Source of the DNA: G965216255 sp965216255
GTDB taxonomy: Bacteria > Bacteroidota > Rhodothermia > Rhodothermales > Bin80
Assembly: GCA_965216255.1 (NCBI GenBank)
Contig: OZ244148.1
Coordinates: 930,001 to 994,000 of the forward strand
Length of the DNA: 64,000 nt
Reading direction: 5' to 3'
Under the pieces are notes generated by a model. That model did no database searches. It worked only from the letters and a program-made list of their open reading frames with translations, and was not told the origin of the DNA. Positions 7,882 through 17,815 of the stretch are shown in pieces; the first letter of the stretch is position 1; each line of letters opens with the position of its first letter. A program made the translations under genes and the position numbers.

Positions 7882-10048
7882 TTAATGCACCCGGCTCCTC
7901 CCTTGGGTTGCGCCAACGCGCGTGACGGCAAATCGTGCGTCCGGCCATGGGTGACGAACATGCGGCTTCGGCCAATACTTCGTGGCTAACAGGCCGATAC
8001 GCTCCAACGACGTTTGATCCTTCTGGGATCGTCGCCGTAGCACTTTCAGCCATATCCAGCGAAGGCGGCGGTAACATCGCTGTAAGTAAGGAGAGCTCGT
8101 CGGAACGGCATAGTAATTCAGCCACCCACCCAGCACCCGACCCAGCCAGCGACCCGTCTCATGCACATTCGTGTGCATTCGTTGGACCAACCCTTCCTTC
8201 ACCCGCTTCAGAAAGCGGGACATCCGTTTACGGGTGGGTTTGCGACCTATTCCGAAGCGCCCCTTCCGGTCCTTACGGCAATAGTGCGTAAAGCCCAGAA
8301 AATCGAACGTCTCCGGTCGGCGTTCGCCCTGTCTCCTGCGGTTGTGATCTGCAAATCGCCCAAACTCCAGCAATCGTGTCTTGCCTGGATGCAGGCTAAG
8401 CCCGAAATGATCGAGCCGCTCTTGCAGGTCTTGCAGGAAACGTTGTGCCTCCCATCTGTGCTGGAAACACACCACGAAGTCATCCGCATAGCGGATGATG
8501 TATGCCTCTCCCACTATCCTCTGTGATGAACGCCACGCCTGAAACCAGCAGTCCAGCACGTAATGAAGGTAGATATTGGCAAGAATCGGAGAGATCACCG
8601 CACCCTGCGGCGTTCCCTGCTCACTCTCCTGCCATACCTGCCCCTCCATCACCCCTGCCTTCAACCACTTGATGATCAGGCGTATCACGCGCTTATCTCC
8701 GATACGGTGCTCCAGGAATCGGATCAACCAATCCTGGTCTACCATGTCGAAGAACTTGCGGATGTCGGCGTCCACGATGAAGCGGACCTGCCGACGCTCA
8801 ATCACGTAGGCCAGAGCGTCGAGCGCATCATGTGCGCCACGCCCCGGCCGAAACCCGTAGCTAAACCCGTGAAACTCCGCCTCATAAATGGGCGTCAGGA
8901 TGCACTCCACGACCGCTTTCTGATCGCGGTAGGCCCCGGGTTTCCCCGAGGCCCCCGCACAGATCCGGACGTGCCCGCTAAGGCATCCGGCTCCTCCCTC
9001 GGGTCGCGTTAGCGCGCATGACGTTAACGGGTTGGCATGCCAATCCGTAGCCGTAACCGGTCCATCCCTTGTGACACACGAACCCGGCCCTGTGTCCGGT
9101 ATGTGCAGGAATTGCCGGTTTCCCCTCGGGTGGGGCCCTTCGCTCCACCAACTCCGCCGCGTGGGCCTCCACGCTTTGTTCGCAGGCTTCATCACTACTA
9201 TGACCCCATCTGACTTCTCCCTGCTGTGCATCCTCCGTTCGGCTTCTGCCTTCTCTTTGGCGGCCCCGCCCATGGCGCTGGGCAGCAGGGAGACCTCCCA
9301 GGTCCCGACGTGATATGTACGTGCGTCCGTGGGTTCTTCGACACCGTGGGTCTGGCACTCTCTCACCCTTAACGAGAGTGTTCATATTGCCTTCAACCGT
9401 CATCAGAGTCTCGGCGACCCAGATGTTAGATCTTTCGGTGCTCAATAGCCCTGGCCACACGCCCCGCTGCCGACGCTTCACCGCCCCCCTCGCGGGTGAC
9501 GATGCACGGCTCGCGGAGACATACGGTTGGTTAGCCTTATATGTCACGGAACTTGCATCCGCTATATCACGCCAGTTAGCCTGGCGCACGACGACCTTGT
9601 CTTCCAGTGCGGCGATACCGAGCGGTCGTTCACCTCCACCCGGCTTGGGAATATATACCCGCCGGGAGGGGGTCGCTCGGTACGCTCCACGGTGCACACG
9701 CTCGCATAGGTCCACCAAACGGTTTTCCAATCCATCCGCGTACTCCTGCCACGTCACGCCGTCTGCCCCCGCCGCCGCATCGCGCTTAAGCGCGTAGAAT
9801 GCGGCCCGAAGGGAGTCGACATTGACATGATGTAAGAGCGTCATGAGGCGTTCCTGTGGGTTCCGCTTCACGCATTGCCGTAACCAGTCCATCCCCTGTG
9901 ACACGCGCTCCCAATTCTGCGCTTGGTACGTGTGTGGACTTTCCGGTTTCCCCTTAGGTACAGTCCTTCGCTCCAGCTGCTCCGCCGGGGATCTCTCCCC
10001 ATTGTTCGTAGCCTTCGTCGCTACTATGACTGTATCTGACTCCTTCAT
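7882..10048 (-). CDS. ltrA: Group II intron reverse transcriptase/maturase, split by an inner intron
   Basis: The coding sequence is in two parts, 9590-10048 (153 codons) and 7882-8922 (347 codons including stop). They join in frame once 8923-9589 is removed, giving 499 residues. The chosen start is the ATG of MKESDTVIVATK; an in-frame extension upstream is intron structure. The joined protein has the RT0-2 blocks (RVYIPKPGGGERPLGIAALE), then SYGFRPGRGAHDALDAL, the palm motif YADD at about 298-301, and the thumb/maturase X region (FDFLGFTHY, GRVLGGWLNYYAVP). No HNH endonuclease domain is visible. The break falls in the invariant ALEDKVV/QKAVVECI motif. Without splicing of the inner intron the protein stops early, so production depends on nested splicing. 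Confidence 0.9.
8923..9589 (-). mobile_element. ORF-less group II intron (type Y) nested in the RT gene (twintron)
   Basis: It reads on the minus strand from GTGCGCCAGGC at 9589 to CTACCGCGAT at 8923, with domain V at about 8962-8998 (GGAGCCGGATGCC..CGTCCGGATC) and a domain VI hairpin. Its length, 667 nt, is 3n+1; excision fuses GACAAGGTCGTC to CAGAAAGCGGTC in frame within the RT gene. It has no reverse transcriptase. Domain IV keeps a relic of the RT start (REKSDGVIVVMKPANKA, matching MKESDTVIVATKATNN of the outer intron), so it is a deletion derivative. It probably depends on an RT supplied in trans, perhaps its own host's. Confidence 0.92.
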
Positions 10049-10598
10049 CTCGTCCATCTCCGGCTTTGGAGCAAGCTCCTTCCCATTGCGGCCCTGCACA
10101 ACAGCAGGGCGAGATGAAGGCCTCCCAGGTCCCGACAAGACACGTACGTACGTCCATGGGTTCTTAGACACCGCGGGCCTGGTACTCTCTCACCATAGCG
10201 AGAGTATCCATGTTGCCTTCGACTCTGAGGAAAGCCTCGGCGACCCGAATATTGCCTCTTTCGGTGCTCAATAGCCCTCGCACCGCTACCGACGCTTCGC
10301 TGCCATCCTCACGAATGACAACGCACGGCTCGCGGAGATATGTGCTGGGTTGTAGCTTCATATCACGGGACTTGCACCCGCTGTGTCTTGCCAGTTCGCC
10401 TGGCGCACCCCCAGGTACGGCTCCAGGTATCTTGGGGGAACGTGCAGTGGGCCTATTCCCGGCTCGCGGTCTCGGGAGCCATTGAGCAGCCGACCGCGTT
10501 ACAGGTGGCATAGCGGCTCTGAAACACCGCTAAGCGTGGGCACTGCTGCAATTCCTGGCTCTAGACCTGTGCCCATTTACCCCAGCACCAGTTCCGCC

Positions 10599-11213
10599 AT
10601 GGCCAAGCCGCTTCATACGCCGATCAATGATTCCGCCGGTAACGACCCCATCCAGCTCTTTAGAGATTGGTTCAGCGCAGCAATAGAATCGGGGCTACGC
10701 CTGCCCGAGGCCGTAACGCTAGCTACGGCCTCGGCAGACGGAAGGCCCTCTGCACGAATAGTTTTACTCAAAGGAATAGACACCGGCGGCTTTGTCTTCT
10801 ACACCAACTACGCGAGTCGCAAGGCCCATGAAATCCGCGCCAACCCCCATGCTGCGCTGGTAGCCCACTGGGCCCCAATCGATCGCCAGGTACGTATCGA
10901 GGGCACGGTGAGCGCGTTAGGCACGCAGGAATCGGCCGCCTATTTTCGCACGCGCCCGCGAGGCCACCAGATCGGCGCCTGGGCATCCCGCCAGAGTGCC
11001 GTACTCGACCACCGGGAAACACTGCTGAACCGCGTTACCGCGATCAAGACACGCTTCGAAGATGGCGGAATAACTCTACCCCCATTCTGGGGTGGGTTCC
11101 GCATTACACCGATGCGTGTGGAATTCTGGCAGGGCCACCCGAATCGCCTGCACGAACGCCTGGTTTTCCTGAAGAAGCGTGGACATTGGTCGACGCATTT
11201 CCTGTTTCCCTAG
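10599..11213 (+). CDS. pdxH: Pyridoxamine 5'-phosphate oxidase
   Basis: The 204-residue FMN-dependent oxidase converts pyridoxine/pyridoxamine 5'-phosphate to pyridoxal 5'-phosphate in the cytoplasm. Family blocks are present in order: ATASADGRPSARIVLLKG, FYTNYASRKAHEI (FMN contact), HWAPIDRQVRIEG, SRQSAVLDHRETL, PPFWGGFRITP, and the C-terminal EFWQGHPNRLHERLVF with the substrate-binding Arg-x-His. An in-frame extension to 10383 is mostly intron and flank sequence; the ATG at 10599 (MAKPLHTP) gives the usual length. It is convergent with ppk1. Confidence 0.95.
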   Translation: MAKPLHTPINDSAGNDPIQLFRDWFSAAIESGLRLPEAVTLATASADGRPSARIVLLKGIDTGGFVFYTNYASRKAHEIRANPHAALVAHWAPIDRQVRIEGTVSALGTQESAAYFRTRPRGHQIGAWASRQSAVLDHRETLLNRVTAIKTRFEDGGITLPPFWGGFRITPMRVEFWQGHPNRLHERLVFLKKRGHWSTHFLFP

Positions 11214-11358
11214 AGGCAGGCTCCGTGCGCAGGGCAATCTTGGAGACTTCCAGACAATACATTATAGATGTAGCATCAACCGGATTGTGTGAGGACCGAT
11301 GCACGCCACGGCGGGTGCCACAGTTTGCGGTAAAGGCTGCTGCAAGAGCCCTTCTCCA

Positions 11359-13572
11359 CTAAAAAACATCCCACGGCTGCTCCTTTTCGATCTCGGCCCT
11401 GCGTTCCCGCACGGCAAGCAGCCTGTCTTGCACGCAGACTAGCTCTCCTCCCGGTTCCGGGTGCACGCGCTCGTACGTGCCGTCGGGCCGCATGCGGCGG
11501 GCCTTTACGTTATCCTTCAGATATGTTTCCAGAACATCATATCTCAGATAGCGGATGAGATCCTGGTCTTCGACCGGGAAAAGAATCTCGACGCGCCGGT
11601 CCAGGTTTCGAGGCATGAGGTCGGCGCTCCCCATGTATATCTCTTCCTGATTACCGTTACGGCAGTAGTATACTCGGCTGTGCTCCAGAAATCGGCCTAC
11701 TACACTCGTTACGGTTATACCCTCGCTTATGCCCGGAAGGCCGGGTCGGAGACAGCAGATTCCCCGCACAATGAGGTCGATTCGTACTCCGGCCTGGGAT
11801 GCCTCATAGAGGAGCTTGATCACGGGTTTGTCGACCAGCGCATTGGTCTTCAGGATGAGATGCCCCTCCATACCGTATTCCATTTCGCGACGTATCAGGG
11901 CCTGCAGGCGATTTCGCAGCGTGATTGGAGCAATCAGTAGCTTCCGATAGTTTCGTTTGTCAGAGTAGCCCGTAAGGAAATTGAAGAGATCCGTGGCGTC
12001 GGCCCCAAAGTCTTCGTCAGCTGTAAAGTAGCCCAGATCCTCGTACAGGTGAGCCGTGACGGCGTTGTAATTACCGGTCGAAAGGTGCAGGTACCGGCGG
12101 ATTTGCCGTCCTTCCTTGCGGATCACAAGCGCCACCTTCGAATGGGTCTTGAGTCCGAGTAATCCGTAGGTGACATGCACGCCCTCCTGCTCCAGCATGC
12201 GAGCCCAACCAATGTTGCTTTCCTCGTCAAAGCGCGCCTTCAATTCAACCAATACGGCCACCTGTTTGCCGTTTTCGCGAGCCTTGAGAAGCGCCCTTAC
12301 CACGGGTGAATTTGAGCCGACCCGGTACAGTGTCATCTTGATGGCGAGAACTTCAGGATCGATGGCGGCCGCTTCAAGAAAGTCAACTACTGGAGAGAAG
12401 GAGTCGTAAGGGTGGTGGAGCAGGTGATTCTGGGCCGCAATGGCAGCAAAAATACCCGCTTTACGCGATTCTTCCTTGAGGGGCGGCAGCGTAAAGGGGA
12501 CAAAGGGACGTTCCAGCAATTCGGCGCGCTCAATACTCCGGGCAATGCGCATGAGTCCGTCTAACCCAAGAGGCCCATTGACAACGTACGCATCATTAAC
12601 ATCTACCTCGAGGTTGGCCATCAAGATCTGGCGGATGCGCCCAGGCATGTCAGCATTGACCTCCATGCGGACAACGGATCCGAATCGGCGCCGGCGCACT
12701 CCCTGCTCCATGGTTTCCAGGAGATCGTCGGCCTCAAGCTCCTGGATAGACATGTCGGCGTTTCTCGTGATGCGAAAAGGGTGTGCCTCAACTACGTGCA
12801 TGCCGGGGAACAGTGACACCAGTCTTGCGGCAACAATTTGCTCAACCCAAACGAAAGCATGCCTGTAGGGTACCGTGCCGTCTTTCCGCACGCCACCCGA
12901 GGACCGCTTTACGGGAAGGAGCCGTGGAATGGTTGGGGGCACCTTCAGCCTCGCAAACCGCTCATGGCCCTGCTCGTCATGAATTAGCACGGCCAGATTC
13001 AGGCTGCGGTTGGAAATGTAGGGAAACGGGTGCCCCGAGTCGAAGGCTAAGGGCGTGAGTACGGGAAAGATAGTTTCGTCGAAAATTCTCTTGACGTGGT
13101 CCCGCTGCTTCGAATTCAGGGCCCCGTAGTTCAGGATGTGGATTCCCTGCTTGGCCAGCGCCGGTACAAGTGTCTGTAGAAAATATGCGGCGACATCCTT
13201 CATGATCTCATGTGCAGCGCCCCTGACCACCGCAAGTTGTTCGGCGGGGCTACATCCGTCTGGCGAAAGTTCCGTGACGCCGCTTGCTATCTGCTTCATC
13301 AGGCCACCAACCCGAACCATATAGAATTCGTCCAGATTGGACCCCACAATAGACAAGAATTTGAGCCGCTCGAGGAGTGGATTGCTCTCGTCCTGGGCTT
13401 CTTCCAGCACCCTCTCCTGAAAGCCGAGAAGACTCAGTTCTCGGTTTACGTAGAGCGTCGGATCGTTAAGGTCAGACGAAAAAGCCTCCGCTGTCGAAGG
13501 AATTCTGGAGCTGATGCCTTGCACGATTTTAACTGAGTCGTCGTCGGACGAGCAGGCGGGTAACTGGCTCAT
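11359..13572 (-). CDS. ppk1: Polyphosphate kinase 1
   Basis: The 737-residue enzyme reversibly makes polyphosphate from ATP. All four domains are present: N domain (YVNRELSLLGFQERVLEEA), head, and the two phospholipase D-like C domains. The catalytic histidines lie in GLKTHSKVALV (about H477) and GRFLEHSRVYYC (about H631). The C-terminus has NLDRRVEILFPVED. The ATG at 13572 (MSQLPACSS) is preferred over an upstream TTG at 13617. It is divergent from the TonB receptor gene, and a candidate Bacteroidota promoter lies about 230 bp upstream. Together with ppk2, the Na/Pi carrier and PhoU nearby it points to active phosphate storage. Confidence 0.96.
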   Translation of the reverse strand: MSQLPACSSDDDSVKIVQGISSRIPSTAEAFSSDLNDPTLYVNRELSLLGFQERVLEEAQDESNPLLERLKFLSIVGSNLDEFYMVRVGGLMKQIASGVTELSPDGCSPAEQLAVVRGAAHEIMKDVAAYFLQTLVPALAKQGIHILNYGALNSKQRDHVKRIFDETIFPVLTPLAFDSGHPFPYISNRSLNLAVLIHDEQGHERFARLKVPPTIPRLLPVKRSSGGVRKDGTVPYRHAFVWVEQIVAARLVSLFPGMHVVEAHPFRITRNADMSIQELEADDLLETMEQGVRRRRFGSVVRMEVNADMPGRIRQILMANLEVDVNDAYVVNGPLGLDGLMRIARSIERAELLERPFVPFTLPPLKEESRKAGIFAAIAAQNHLLHHPYDSFSPVVDFLEAAAIDPEVLAIKMTLYRVGSNSPVVRALLKARENGKQVAVLVELKARFDEESNIGWARMLEQEGVHVTYGLLGLKTHSKVALVIRKEGRQIRRYLHLSTGNYNAVTAHLYEDLGYFTADEDFGADATDLFNFLTGYSDKRNYRKLLIAPITLRNRLQALIRREMEYGMEGHLILKTNALVDKPVIKLLYEASQAGVRIDLIVRGICCLRPGLPGISEGITVTSVVGRFLEHSRVYYCRNGNQEEIYMGSADLMPRNLDRRVEILFPVEDQDLIRYLRYDVLETYLKDNVKARRMRPDGTYERVHPEPGGELVCVQDRLLAVRERRAEIEKEQPWDVF

Positions 13573-13804
13573 GGGGCCCTGATGCTTACCGTGATTGCAT
13601 GGAATGGTAACGCGCAATCACGTGCTTTGTACCGCTACCGCTGAAAAACCTACCCCTTAGCGCCCGAAGGAGGACGAGCCACCAGCTATGGGGATGGGCA
13701 GGCAAGTATCGTGCCGTGCTTCGCCATTATTCCGTGAATTAGAACAGCCGCGTGAAACATTTAATCAATCAATAATGCTGCAATAACAGTCTGCTCACAG
13801 AGCG

Positions 13805-13837
13805 CAAATATATTGCCGGCGCTCCCGTGCAATCAAT
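13805..13837 (-). promoter_or_regulatory. Candidate Bacteroidota promoter for ppk1
   Basis: On the minus strand, TATATTTG (13805-13812) matches the Bacteroidota -7 consensus TAnnTTTG. ATTG (13834-13837) lies 21 nt upstream as a partial -33 box. The implied leader to the ATG is about 230 nt. It is a sequence match only and overlaps the region immediately before the divergent TonB receptor gene. Confidence 0.4.
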
Positions 13838-13851
13838 AAATAGTCATAATC

Positions 13852-15780
13852 ATGTACCGTTTGAAGGGTCCGACCTACGCTGTGCTGGCCTGTTTCCTGT
13901 GGCCCTCGTTGGCCTGGGGCCAGGTAGGGACTATTGCCGGTGTCCTGCTGGACGGCGATACGGGTGAAGCCCTGATGGGGGCCTCCGCAATCATCGAGGG
14001 AACCTCGCTGGGTGATGCCACCGACATTGGCGGCGCCTTTTCGTTCACCGCTCCCGTTGGCGAATATACCGTAGTCTTCAGGTATATTGGGTACAATCGC
14101 TTCGTGGTGAAGAACGTGGCGGTATCTGACAGGGACATAACACGTCTCGAAGCCACGCTCTTTCCAGAGACTATACAGACCGAAGAAGTGGTCGTAGAGG
14201 CCTCGCTGATCCGTGGCAGCGAGGCCGGCCTGTTGCGGCAGCGTTCCCGTGCCGTTGCCGTAAGTGATGCCATCAGTGCCGACGCCATCAGCCGGTCAGG
14301 CTCGGGGGACGCGGCCGCTGCCATGACCAAGGTCACGGGCGCCTCGATAGTAGGAGGCCGATACGTCTATATCCGAGGACTGGGAGATCGCTACGCGGCT
14401 ACCACGCTGAACGGCTCCTCCGTTCCCAGTGCTGACCCGGATCGCAAGGCATTTCAGCTGGATCTGTTTCCGGCTGCACTGCTGGAGAATATTGTTACCC
14501 TCAAGACCTTTACACCGGATAAGCCCGGAGATTTCAGCGGCGGACTCATCGATGTGGCCACGAAATCGTTCCCGGAATCGTTCATGCTGCAGGTGTCAGC
14601 ATCCATGACGTATGACGACAAGACCAGCGGGATAGACAATTTCCTTACCTACCCTGGAGGCGCTGCCGACTGGAAGGGCCGCGACGACGGAACGCGGGCG
14701 TTGCCGGACATGCTGGAGGCAAAGGAGCCGGATGCCTACTTGCCACGAGAGCAAGACCTCCGGGACTTGCGGCGCGGCGTTACCAACGAGATTCGGTCTG
14801 CGCGCGCGGACTCCCTGGATGCCTTTGCCAATGCCTTCAACGGCATTATGGCGCCAAGTCGTCAGTCCGTGCCTGTCAACTACAGCTTATCGTCGGCCAT
14901 TGGCGGAATAAAGCATGTCCTTGGGCGACCGCTGGGCGTAACGGGCGGTATGTCCTACAGCCGGGCCTACCGTTACTATGATGATGGCGTCTTCAGCAAG
15001 TGGCAGTTGTCGGGCGGCGACATAGCCGGCGTGGACAACCTGACATCCGAAACGTATTTCGGGCCGGACCCCAACCTTGACCTGATAACACGCGCTGATC
15101 CGCTTGAAGCCCGCTCCTTTGCCAACGTCAAGGGGAGCGATGAAGTAAACTGGGGTGCATCGGGTACCATCGCATACCAACCGGCAGACAATCACGAGGT
15201 CGCCCTGACGGCGCTCCGAACGCAAAGCGGGAAGCAGGAAGCAACATTCCTGGGCGGCTTCAGGGCCCAGAACACCTCGGCCACCTTTGTCACCCGGTCA
15301 CTAGACTATGAGCAGCGGGCGCTTTCCAGCTTCCAGCTTCGCGGAGAGCACGGATTCCGGCCGTTTTTTCTCGAATGGAAAGGATCGCGCAGTCAAAACA
15401 CCCAGGTAGAGCCGGACCTGCGTTTTTTCTCTTCCGTCCAGAACATACAGGTAACACCGACCGGCATTGACACCACGTTCAGCCTTGGCGGCGGCAATGC
15501 GCCACCTCCACAGCGGTATTTCCGGGATCTGGGCGAAGACTATCTGAGCGGCGCTGTCGACATTTCCATCCCGTTCCGCCAGTGGTCCGGGATAGGGGCC
15601 AAATTCAAGTTTGGCGGGCTGTACGAAGACGTCCAGCGTACTTTCCGACAGCGGAGATTCGAGTACGATGAAGGTCGAGAGGTCAGGTTCAGCGAATTTG
15701 GCGGTGATGCCGACGCTTATTTCAGCGAGCGCAATTTCGGCGTCCTCGATACCCTCACAATTGGCAATGTGGTGGAATGA
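13852..15780 (+). CDS. TonB-dependent receptor with carboxypeptidase-regulatory N-domain, C-terminally truncated
   Basis: The 642-residue protein begins with a signal peptide (residues 1-23, LACFLWPSLAWG). Next is a CarboxypepD_reg-like beta-sandwich (about 26-110: IAGVLLDGDTGEALMGA, VFRYIGYNRFVV), a TonB plug (about 130-240: GDAAAAMTKVTGASIVGGR, YVYIRGLGDRYAATTLNG) and part of the outer-membrane barrel. Family members of this type run to about 900-1,000 residues. The frame here stops at TGA 15778, and the last ~250-300 residues including the terminal strand are not found. It is therefore either a truncated pseudogene or a shifted gene. The substrate is unknown. Confidence 0.8.
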   Translation: MYRLKGPTYAVLACFLWPSLAWGQVGTIAGVLLDGDTGEALMGASAIIEGTSLGDATDIGGAFSFTAPVGEYTVVFRYIGYNRFVVKNVAVSDRDITRLEATLFPETIQTEEVVVEASLIRGSEAGLLRQRSRAVAVSDAISADAISRSGSGDAAAAMTKVTGASIVGGRYVYIRGLGDRYAATTLNGSSVPSADPDRKAFQLDLFPAALLENIVTLKTFTPDKPGDFSGGLIDVATKSFPESFMLQVSASMTYDDKTSGIDNFLTYPGGAADWKGRDDGTRALPDMLEAKEPDAYLPREQDLRDLRRGVTNEIRSARADSLDAFANAFNGIMAPSRQSVPVNYSLSSAIGGIKHVLGRPLGVTGGMSYSRAYRYYDDGVFSKWQLSGGDIAGVDNLTSETYFGPDPNLDLITRADPLEARSFANVKGSDEVNWGASGTIAYQPADNHEVALTALRTQSGKQEATFLGGFRAQNTSATFVTRSLDYEQRALSSFQLRGEHGFRPFFLEWKGSRSQNTQVEPDLRFFSSVQNIQVTPTGIDTTFSLGGGNAPPPQRYFRDLGEDYLSGAVDISIPFRQWSGIGAKFKFGGLYEDVQRTFRQRRFEYDEGREVRFSEFGGDADAYFSERNFGVLDTLTIGNVVE

Positions 15781-15931
15781 CAAGTACAACCTGGCGGTAC
15801 GAAAGCGGCGGACATGGACGATGGATGTCCACCGGAGCGGCCCTTGTCCCCGAAAATGTTAACCATGACCTGAACCGCGCCGCCGCTACGCGGCGATGTT
15901 TGATGGCAGGTCGGGATTGGAGACAGCGTTC

Positions 15932-17131
15932 ATGAATCAATATTCCCTGCCCGTCCGCATTCTCGGACTCATTTTCGTGCTGCTGCTCTTCTTCGTTAGC
16001 CTCGAGCTGATGGGCAATTCCTTCAAGCTTATGGGCAGCGGCTTGGCCGAGTCGTTGCTTCAAACAACGTCCAATCCATTTGTGGGCCTGTTTATCGGGA
16101 TTCTGGCGACGTCTCTTGTCCAAAGCTCGTCCACTGTCACCTCCATGGCCGTGGGCATCGTTGCAGGCGGAGGGCTAACCGTTGCAGGAGCCATCCCCAT
16201 CGTCATGGGTGCAAATGTGGGGACCAGCGTAACCAACACCATCGTGTCTCTCGGCCATATTTCCCGCAAGGACGAATTCCAACGCGCCATGGGAGCGGCC
16301 ACGGTCCACGACCTCTTTAACATCCTTGCCGTAATAATCTTTTTTCCGCTGGAAATCACGACCGGCTTCCTGGCCAAGTCTTCCGGGGCTGTCGCCACAG
16401 GCTTTGCCAATATCGGCGGTGGTGAGATACTCAATCCCGTCAAGACCGTCACCCAACCAATCGTGGATTGGATCATTGGAATATGCCAAGGTAGCGGCAT
16501 TATTGTCCTGATCGTCGGAGTAGCGGCGCTGTTTGTGTCGCTTCGGTATCTAACCATCCTGCTGCGCACGCTGTTGCTTGGGCGTTCAGAGCAACTCATA
16601 AACAAGTTCTTGTTCGGACCAGCTCCGGTTGCCCTCATCTTTGGGGCCCTCGTTACGGTGATGGTGCAGAGTTCTTCCATCACGACTTCCATCACGGTCC
16701 CCCTCGTGGGCGCAGGGATTGTAACAGTAAGCCAGATCTTCCCCTTTGTACTCGGCGCCAACATTGGCACCACCGTAACTGCCCTGCTGGCGGCACTGGT
16801 ACTGGCCGGGGGAGGAGACATTGCAGGTATGGCTGCGCTGCAAGTGGCTTTTGCCCATATGCTCTTTAATATTTGCGGTGTTGCCATCGTGATGCCATTC
16901 AAGAATTTACGTGCCATTCCGGTCCGACTTGCCGAAATGCTGGGCATTCTGGTAATCAGGAACCGCGCCTATGCGTTTGTCTATATCCTTCTTATTTTCT
17001 TTTTGCTACCACTATTGATTATTTTCGCTACCAGTAACGTCGGGAATCCGCTCTACGGCGACGAAATCCGTGGGAAACAGCACCACACGGTATACCATGA
17101 ACGGCCGCTTCCCGGCCCAAATGCGGAATAG
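15932..17131 (+). CDS. Na+/phosphate cotransporter family protein (NptA/PhoU-associated)
   Basis: The 399-residue inner-membrane protein has the internal duplication of the Na/Pi cotransporter II family. It carries two QSSS motifs (LVQSSSTVTS and MVQSSSITTS) and two GAN-(V/I)-GT motifs (GANVGTSVTN, GANIGTTVTA), with about eight or nine hydrophobic helices. The ATG at 15932 has a GGAG about 9 nt upstream, so it is preferred over an ATG at 15896. The next gene starts 6 bp after the stop and encodes a PhoU-like protein, a pairing typical of Na/Pi systems. It probably imports (or exports) phosphate. Confidence 0.93.
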   Translation: MNQYSLPVRILGLIFVLLLFFVSLELMGNSFKLMGSGLAESLLQTTSNPFVGLFIGILATSLVQSSSTVTSMAVGIVAGGGLTVAGAIPIVMGANVGTSVTNTIVSLGHISRKDEFQRAMGAATVHDLFNILAVIIFFPLEITTGFLAKSSGAVATGFANIGGGEILNPVKTVTQPIVDWIIGICQGSGIIVLIVGVAALFVSLRYLTILLRTLLLGRSEQLINKFLFGPAPVALIFGALVTVMVQSSSITTSITVPLVGAGIVTVSQIFPFVLGANIGTTVTALLAALVLAGGGDIAGMAALQVAFAHMLFNICGVAIVMPFKNLRAIPVRLAEMLGILVIRNRAYAFVYILLIFFLLPLLIIFATSNVGNPLYGDEIRGKQHHTVYHERPLPGPNAE

Positions 17132-17137
17132 GGAATC

Positions 17138-17815
17138 ATGTCTGCTTGCGACGAAGCTGTACACCTGGTCTTTGGATTCGTAGGCCATATGTTCGACCAC
17201 GTGGACGAACAGCTTGCAGACGCGGTGAACGCGCTGCTTAACGGCGACGAACAACATACGGCAAAAGTGCGCCAGCTGGACAGGGAAGTAGATATCCTGG
17301 AGTTGAACATAAATCGGGAATGCGAACGAATTCTGAGCACGCATTCTCCGCAAGGAAGTGCCCTGCGCATGGTAATTGCTGCCATGCGTATCAGTGCGAA
17401 CCTCGAGCGGATTGGCGATCAGTGCAAAAACATTGCATCCCACGCTACGCACCTGCAGGATATGGCACATTGGCGTACCGATACGCCCCTGATTGAGATT
17501 GCGGATGCCGTTAGGATCATCGTCCGGGGCGCCCGTGAGGCCCTTTCACGCAAGGATCGCCTCAAGGCCAGAAAGGTCACGGCCCTCGACTTGCGCATCG
17601 ACCGCGCCTACCGGAAACTAATCGCGGCCCTGATCGAACTTTGCCGCGCCAACCCCGATAGAGCGGAGTCCATAATACGTCTCTCTACCGTGGGGAAATC
17701 GCTTGAACGCATCGCCGACAATGCCAAGAGTGTGGCCAAGAGCGTCGTCTATTTGGTTGAGGGCGTAGATATCCGGCACATGGTGTGGCAGCAGCCCCAG
17801 GAAACCAACCGGTAA
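17138..17815 (+). CDS. phoU: PhoU-domain protein
   Basis: The 225-residue cytoplasmic protein is made of two PhoU three-helix bundles. Each has the signature E-x-x-x-D-N/Q: ISANLERIGDQCKNIA (about residues 87-102) and VGKSLERIADNAKSVA (about 189-204), which bind metal. It starts 6 bp after the Na/Pi carrier and is surely co-transcribed with it. PhoU proteins couple phosphate transport to regulation. No PhoR/PhoB pair is in the window. Confidence 0.93.
   Translation: MSACDEAVHLVFGFVGHMFDHVDEQLADAVNALLNGDEQHTAKVRQLDREVDILELNINRECERILSTHSPQGSALRMVIAAMRISANLERIGDQCKNIASHATHLQDMAHWRTDTPLIEIADAVRIIVRGAREALSRKDRLKARKVTALDLRIDRAYRKLIAALIELCRANPDRAESIIRLSTVGKSLERIADNAKSVAKSVVYLVEGVDIRHMVWQQPQETNR

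Larger units (their letters stand above)
7827..10408 (-). mobile_element. Group II intron (type Y) encoding an RT/maturase, itself interrupted
   Basis: The intron reads on the minus strand from GTGCGCCAGGC at 10408 to a domain VI hairpin and CTACCG end near 7827. Domain V lies at about 7869-7903, with an AGC-type start (GGAGCCGGGTGCA), a TTAA loop and the closing strand GCCCGGATC. Domain VI follows (GGGCCCGGG..CCTGGG). The reverse transcriptase is in domain IV. The last four bases seen in sister introns (CGAT) are not present here. The sequence passes straight into the 5' end (GTGTGCC) of the type X intron, so the 3' boundary is uncertain by a few bases. The intron lies just downstream (in its own sense) of a short CCCCA/TGGGG inverted repeat at 10409-10437. 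Confidence 0.85.
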
